DNA of 64,000 bases, taken from Alphaproteobacteria bacterium (GTDB lineage: Bacteria; Pseudomonadota; Alphaproteobacteria; Rhodobacterales; Rhodobacteraceae). The stretch lies in NCBI GenBank assembly GCA_030427405.1, contig JAUHXK010000007.1, positions 124,001-188,000 on the forward strand. Direction: 5' to 3'. The notes beneath the pieces are model-generated. The model did not search any database. It was not told where the DNA came from and saw only the letters and a list, made by a program, of their open reading frames with translations. Made by a program: the position numbers and the translations under genes. Positions 62,151-64,000 of this stretch are shown here, in pieces (position 1 is the first letter of the stretch; each line of letters begins with the position of its first letter).

Positions 62151-63071
62151 ATGAGTTCTGAAATCCGCCTTGCCTTTGCCCACCCCTCCGAGCGGTCCGA
62201 GGCGACCGCGCAGCGTGGGCCGCTGGACCGGATATCCCTGCGGGACCATATCGTCGAGGTCGAGATCGGCGCGTTTCAGTCCGAACGGGGCACAACCCAG
62301 CGTATCTGTTTCAACATCGTGGTCGAAGTGCGGCCGCTGTCGGACCCAATTGATGACGATGTGGACAGAATACTGTCCTATGACCGCGTGACCGAGGCCA
62401 TCGCCTTTGAGCTTGGCGACGAGCGATTGAACTTGCTGGAAACGCTTGCCGAGCGCATCGCCGAGCGAATTTTGCTTGAACCTCAGGCCGTAAGGGCTTT
62501 TGTAAGAATAGAAAAGCTCGACCGTGGACCGGGTGCGCTTGGGGTCGAGATTGTGCGCGGCAAGGATGGTGTGCATCACGAGGTCGTCGAAGAAGACCGC
62601 CCCCATCCCCGGCTGGTTTTTCTGTCCAACGCGGCCATCGGGTCGGGCAATCTGACCGGGTGGATCGACCAGCTGGAAAATCGCCAGCGCCCTTTGATCC
62701 TGTGCGTCGGGGCCTCGGACCTGGTCGTGCCGCAAACCGGGCACGCCATGACCCAGCGCCGAGTTGATCTTTTGGCAATCGAACAGAATGCCTGGGTTCT
62801 GGCCGCCAAGGACCCCCGCTGTGTCGTCGTCTCGACGCGGACCGAGCTGGATTGGGCGATGAAGAACGGGCAGATATGTGTCTGGGCACCGTCCAAGATC
62901 GTGCTGGACGCGGTGGACGGTCCGTCCGCTGCACCGTCGGACGCGGTGGCGCTTGCCGCGTGGTTTGCCGCCACATTCGAGGCCAGCGAGATGCTTGTCA
63001 TCGGCGGAGAGCTGCCCGACGCCCCCAAGACACCCCTGCGTGCGGTTCCCGTGGAACAGGCGCAGCTGTGA
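62151..63071 (+). CDS. folB: Dihydroneopterin aldolase FolB fused to an amino-acid-kinase-like domain
   Basis: 306 residues from the ATG at 62151 (AAGG nine bases upstream). Residues about 20-135 are FolB: LDRISLRDHIVEVEIGAFQSERGTTQRI, YDRVTEAIAF, LLETLAERIAERIL. The remainder reads like the amino-acid-kinase fold of MfnE-like proteins: PLILCVGASDLV, GHAMTQRRVDLLAIEQNAWVLA and VWAPSKIVLDAVDGPSAAPSDAVALAAWFAATFEASEMLVIGG. FolB alone is about 120 residues. The stop overlaps folP by GTGA. The kinase-like role is unknown. Confidence 0.85.
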   Translation: MSSEIRLAFAHPSERSEATAQRGPLDRISLRDHIVEVEIGAFQSERGTTQRICFNIVVEVRPLSDPIDDDVDRILSYDRVTEAIAFELGDERLNLLETLAERIAERILLEPQAVRAFVRIEKLDRGPGALGVEIVRGKDGVHHEVVEEDRPHPRLVFLSNAAIGSGNLTGWIDQLENRQRPLILCVGASDLVVPQTGHAMTQRRVDLLAIEQNAWVLAAKDPRCVVVSTRTELDWAMKNGQICVWAPSKIVLDAVDGPSAAPSDAVALAAWFAATFEASEMLVIGGELPDAPKTPLRAVPVEQAQL

Positions 63072-64000
63072 CGGGGTATTACCGGCCATTGGTCCAGCAC
63101 GGCCCGGCCCGTCCGGATGGCGCGGTGGCGCTGGCCGGGCAACGCCTGTGGTTCACCCATGCCCAAATTCTGACGCGCGATGGCGCGCCCAGGGTCGTCG
63201 CTGCGCGGGACATACCGGCCAAGATGCTGGAACGGTTATCTGGCCCCCGCGCGCCGATTGCCGGGCTTGCCATGGACACCCCGCAGATCATGGGAATTTT
63301 GAACACAACGCCCGACAGTTTCTCGGATGGGGGCCGACACAACTCGATCCCCGCGGCGCGGGCTGCGGCTGTGGAAATGGTGGCGCATGGGGCCAGCATT
63401 CTTGATATCGGCGGAGAATCCACGCGGCCCGGCGCGGATTTCGTGCCCGAGGATGAAGAAATCGCGCGCACACAGCCAGTGATCCGGGCAATCCGTGACG
63501 AAACCGATGCTCTCATCTCGATCGATACCCGAAAGGCCGGGGTTGCTCGCGCGGCCCGTGATGCCGGTGCCGGTCTGGTCAATGATGTGTCCGGGTTTAC
63601 CTTTGATCCGGCGCTTGCCCCGTTCTGCGCCGAGGCGGGCATGCCGGTTTGCGTCATGCACATGCAGGGCGAGCCCGGCACGATGCAGGAAAGCCCGACC
63701 TACGGGAATGTCTTGCTGGACGTTTACGACTTTCTCGAAGCCCAGGTTGATTTGCTGGAAAAGGCGGGATTAAAGCGGCACAACATCATAGTCGATCCAG
63801 GTATCGGTTTCGGCAAGACCGAAGACCATAACCTGGAACTGCTGCGCAATCTCAGCCTGTTTCACGGGCTGGGCTGCCCGCTTCTTTTGGGGGTGTCGCG
63901 CAAGGGCTTCATTGGCAGGATCGGGCAAGAGCCCCGCAAAGATGCGCGGGCTCCGGGGTCAATAGCCGTTGCTTTGGCCGGATTGTCGCAAGGAGTGCAG
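63068..64000 (+). CDS. folP: Dihydropteroate synthase (C-terminus beyond window)
   Basis: 311 codons are visible from a GTG at 63068 that overlaps the folB stop; the frame runs off the window. About 75 residues precede the TIM barrel, which starts IMGILNTTPDSFSDGG and has DIGGESTRPGA, SIDTRKAGVA, NDVSGF, VVMHMQG-like VCVMHMQGEPG, and IVDPGIGFGKT, the pterin and pABA sites; GVSRKGFIG is the last motif seen. It makes dihydropteroate and is the sulfonamide target. It follows folB in the pathway and on the DNA. Confidence 0.96.
   Translation, partial: MTGYYRPLVQHGPARPDGAVALAGQRLWFTHAQILTRDGAPRVVAARDIPAKMLERLSGPRAPIAGLAMDTPQIMGILNTTPDSFSDGGRHNSIPAARAAAVEMVAHGASILDIGGESTRPGADFVPEDEEIARTQPVIRAIRDETDALISIDTRKAGVARAARDAGAGLVNDVSGFTFDPALAPFCAEAGMPVCVMHMQGEPGTMQESPTYGNVLLDVYDFLEAQVDLLEKAGLKRHNIIVDPGIGFGKTEDHNLELLRNLSLFHGLGCPLLLGVSRKGFIGRIGQEPRKDARAPGSIAVALAGLSQGVQ

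Overview
The window is 64 kb of GC-rich chromosomal DNA with very dense coding on both strands. It looks like a roseobacter-type alphaproteobacterium (Rhodobacteraceae). The signs are: pyrG next to secG; hflK-hflC-DUF2065-degP in a row; a small protein gene and gltS between glyQ and glyS; a SAM-II riboswitch in front of metZ; an alphaproteobacterial SOS box (GTTC-N7-GTTC); and intergenic repeats carrying GGATATTT and CCAGATGAA. No rRNA, tRNA, CRISPR, insertion sequence or prophage was recognised. No stretch of more than 300 bases lacks a gene.

Layout. 1-4430 (minus): a gamma-glutamylation set for an amine or polyamine, with two glutamine-synthetase-like ligases, a class I amidotransferase and an FAD oxidase. 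Two near-identical ATTTGATCAAAT palindromes lie in front of two of its genes. 4686-6369 (plus): a small membrane protein and an HlyD-type adaptor. 6424-9712 (minus): a complete polar amino acid ABC importer. 9841-11497 (minus): two TerB-like proteins and a leaderless PhnD-like binding protein. 11540-14980 (minus): DUF1330, a PEP mutase/isocitrate lyase family enzyme, pyrG and secG. 15130-16741 (plus): cobalt-type nitrile hydratase alpha, beta and accessory genes, each overlapping the next by ATGA. 16961-19298 (plus): purA, DUF2842 and a barrel-like outer membrane protein. 19321-25496: GNAT, an acidic winged-helix protein, thiN, an EamA transporter, serine dehydratase and a GST-fold protein.

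25666-31735 (plus): rpiA-gor, then the membrane quality-control block hflK-hflC-DUF2065-degP. 31996-36253 (minus): a Crp/Fnr regulator, septation protein A, an EamA transporter, ftsY and lysoplasmalogenase. 36374-41298: a small secreted protein, xseA, purD, an FG-GAP protein, an adrenodoxin-type ferredoxin, and what looks like a C-terminal remnant of dnaE2 directly behind an SOS box. 41405-43880 (minus): a lectin-like secreted protein, a GST and an alpha/beta hydrolase. 44026-46629 (plus): SAM-II riboswitch, metZ and folE2. 46910-50848 (plus): a Lys/Ala/Pro-rich histone-H1-like protein, trkH and a ThDP decarboxylase resembling the 2-ketoarginine enzyme. 50919-52658 (minus): a SPOR/peptidoglycan-binding protein with a dead trypsin domain. 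52864-64000: glyQ, marC, a small protein, gltS, glyS, a PPDK-like enzyme, a SleB-type hydrolase, a FolB-kinase-like fusion, and folP running off the window.

Most of the window is core metabolism. The points most worth a second look are the SOS box with its dnaE2 remnant, the pseudoprotease, the FolB fusion, a perfect CRP-type site beside a minus-strand terminator in a convergent gap, the paired operators in the glutamylation cluster, and the dispersed hairpin repeat. All calls come from reading the sequence; no database search was run.
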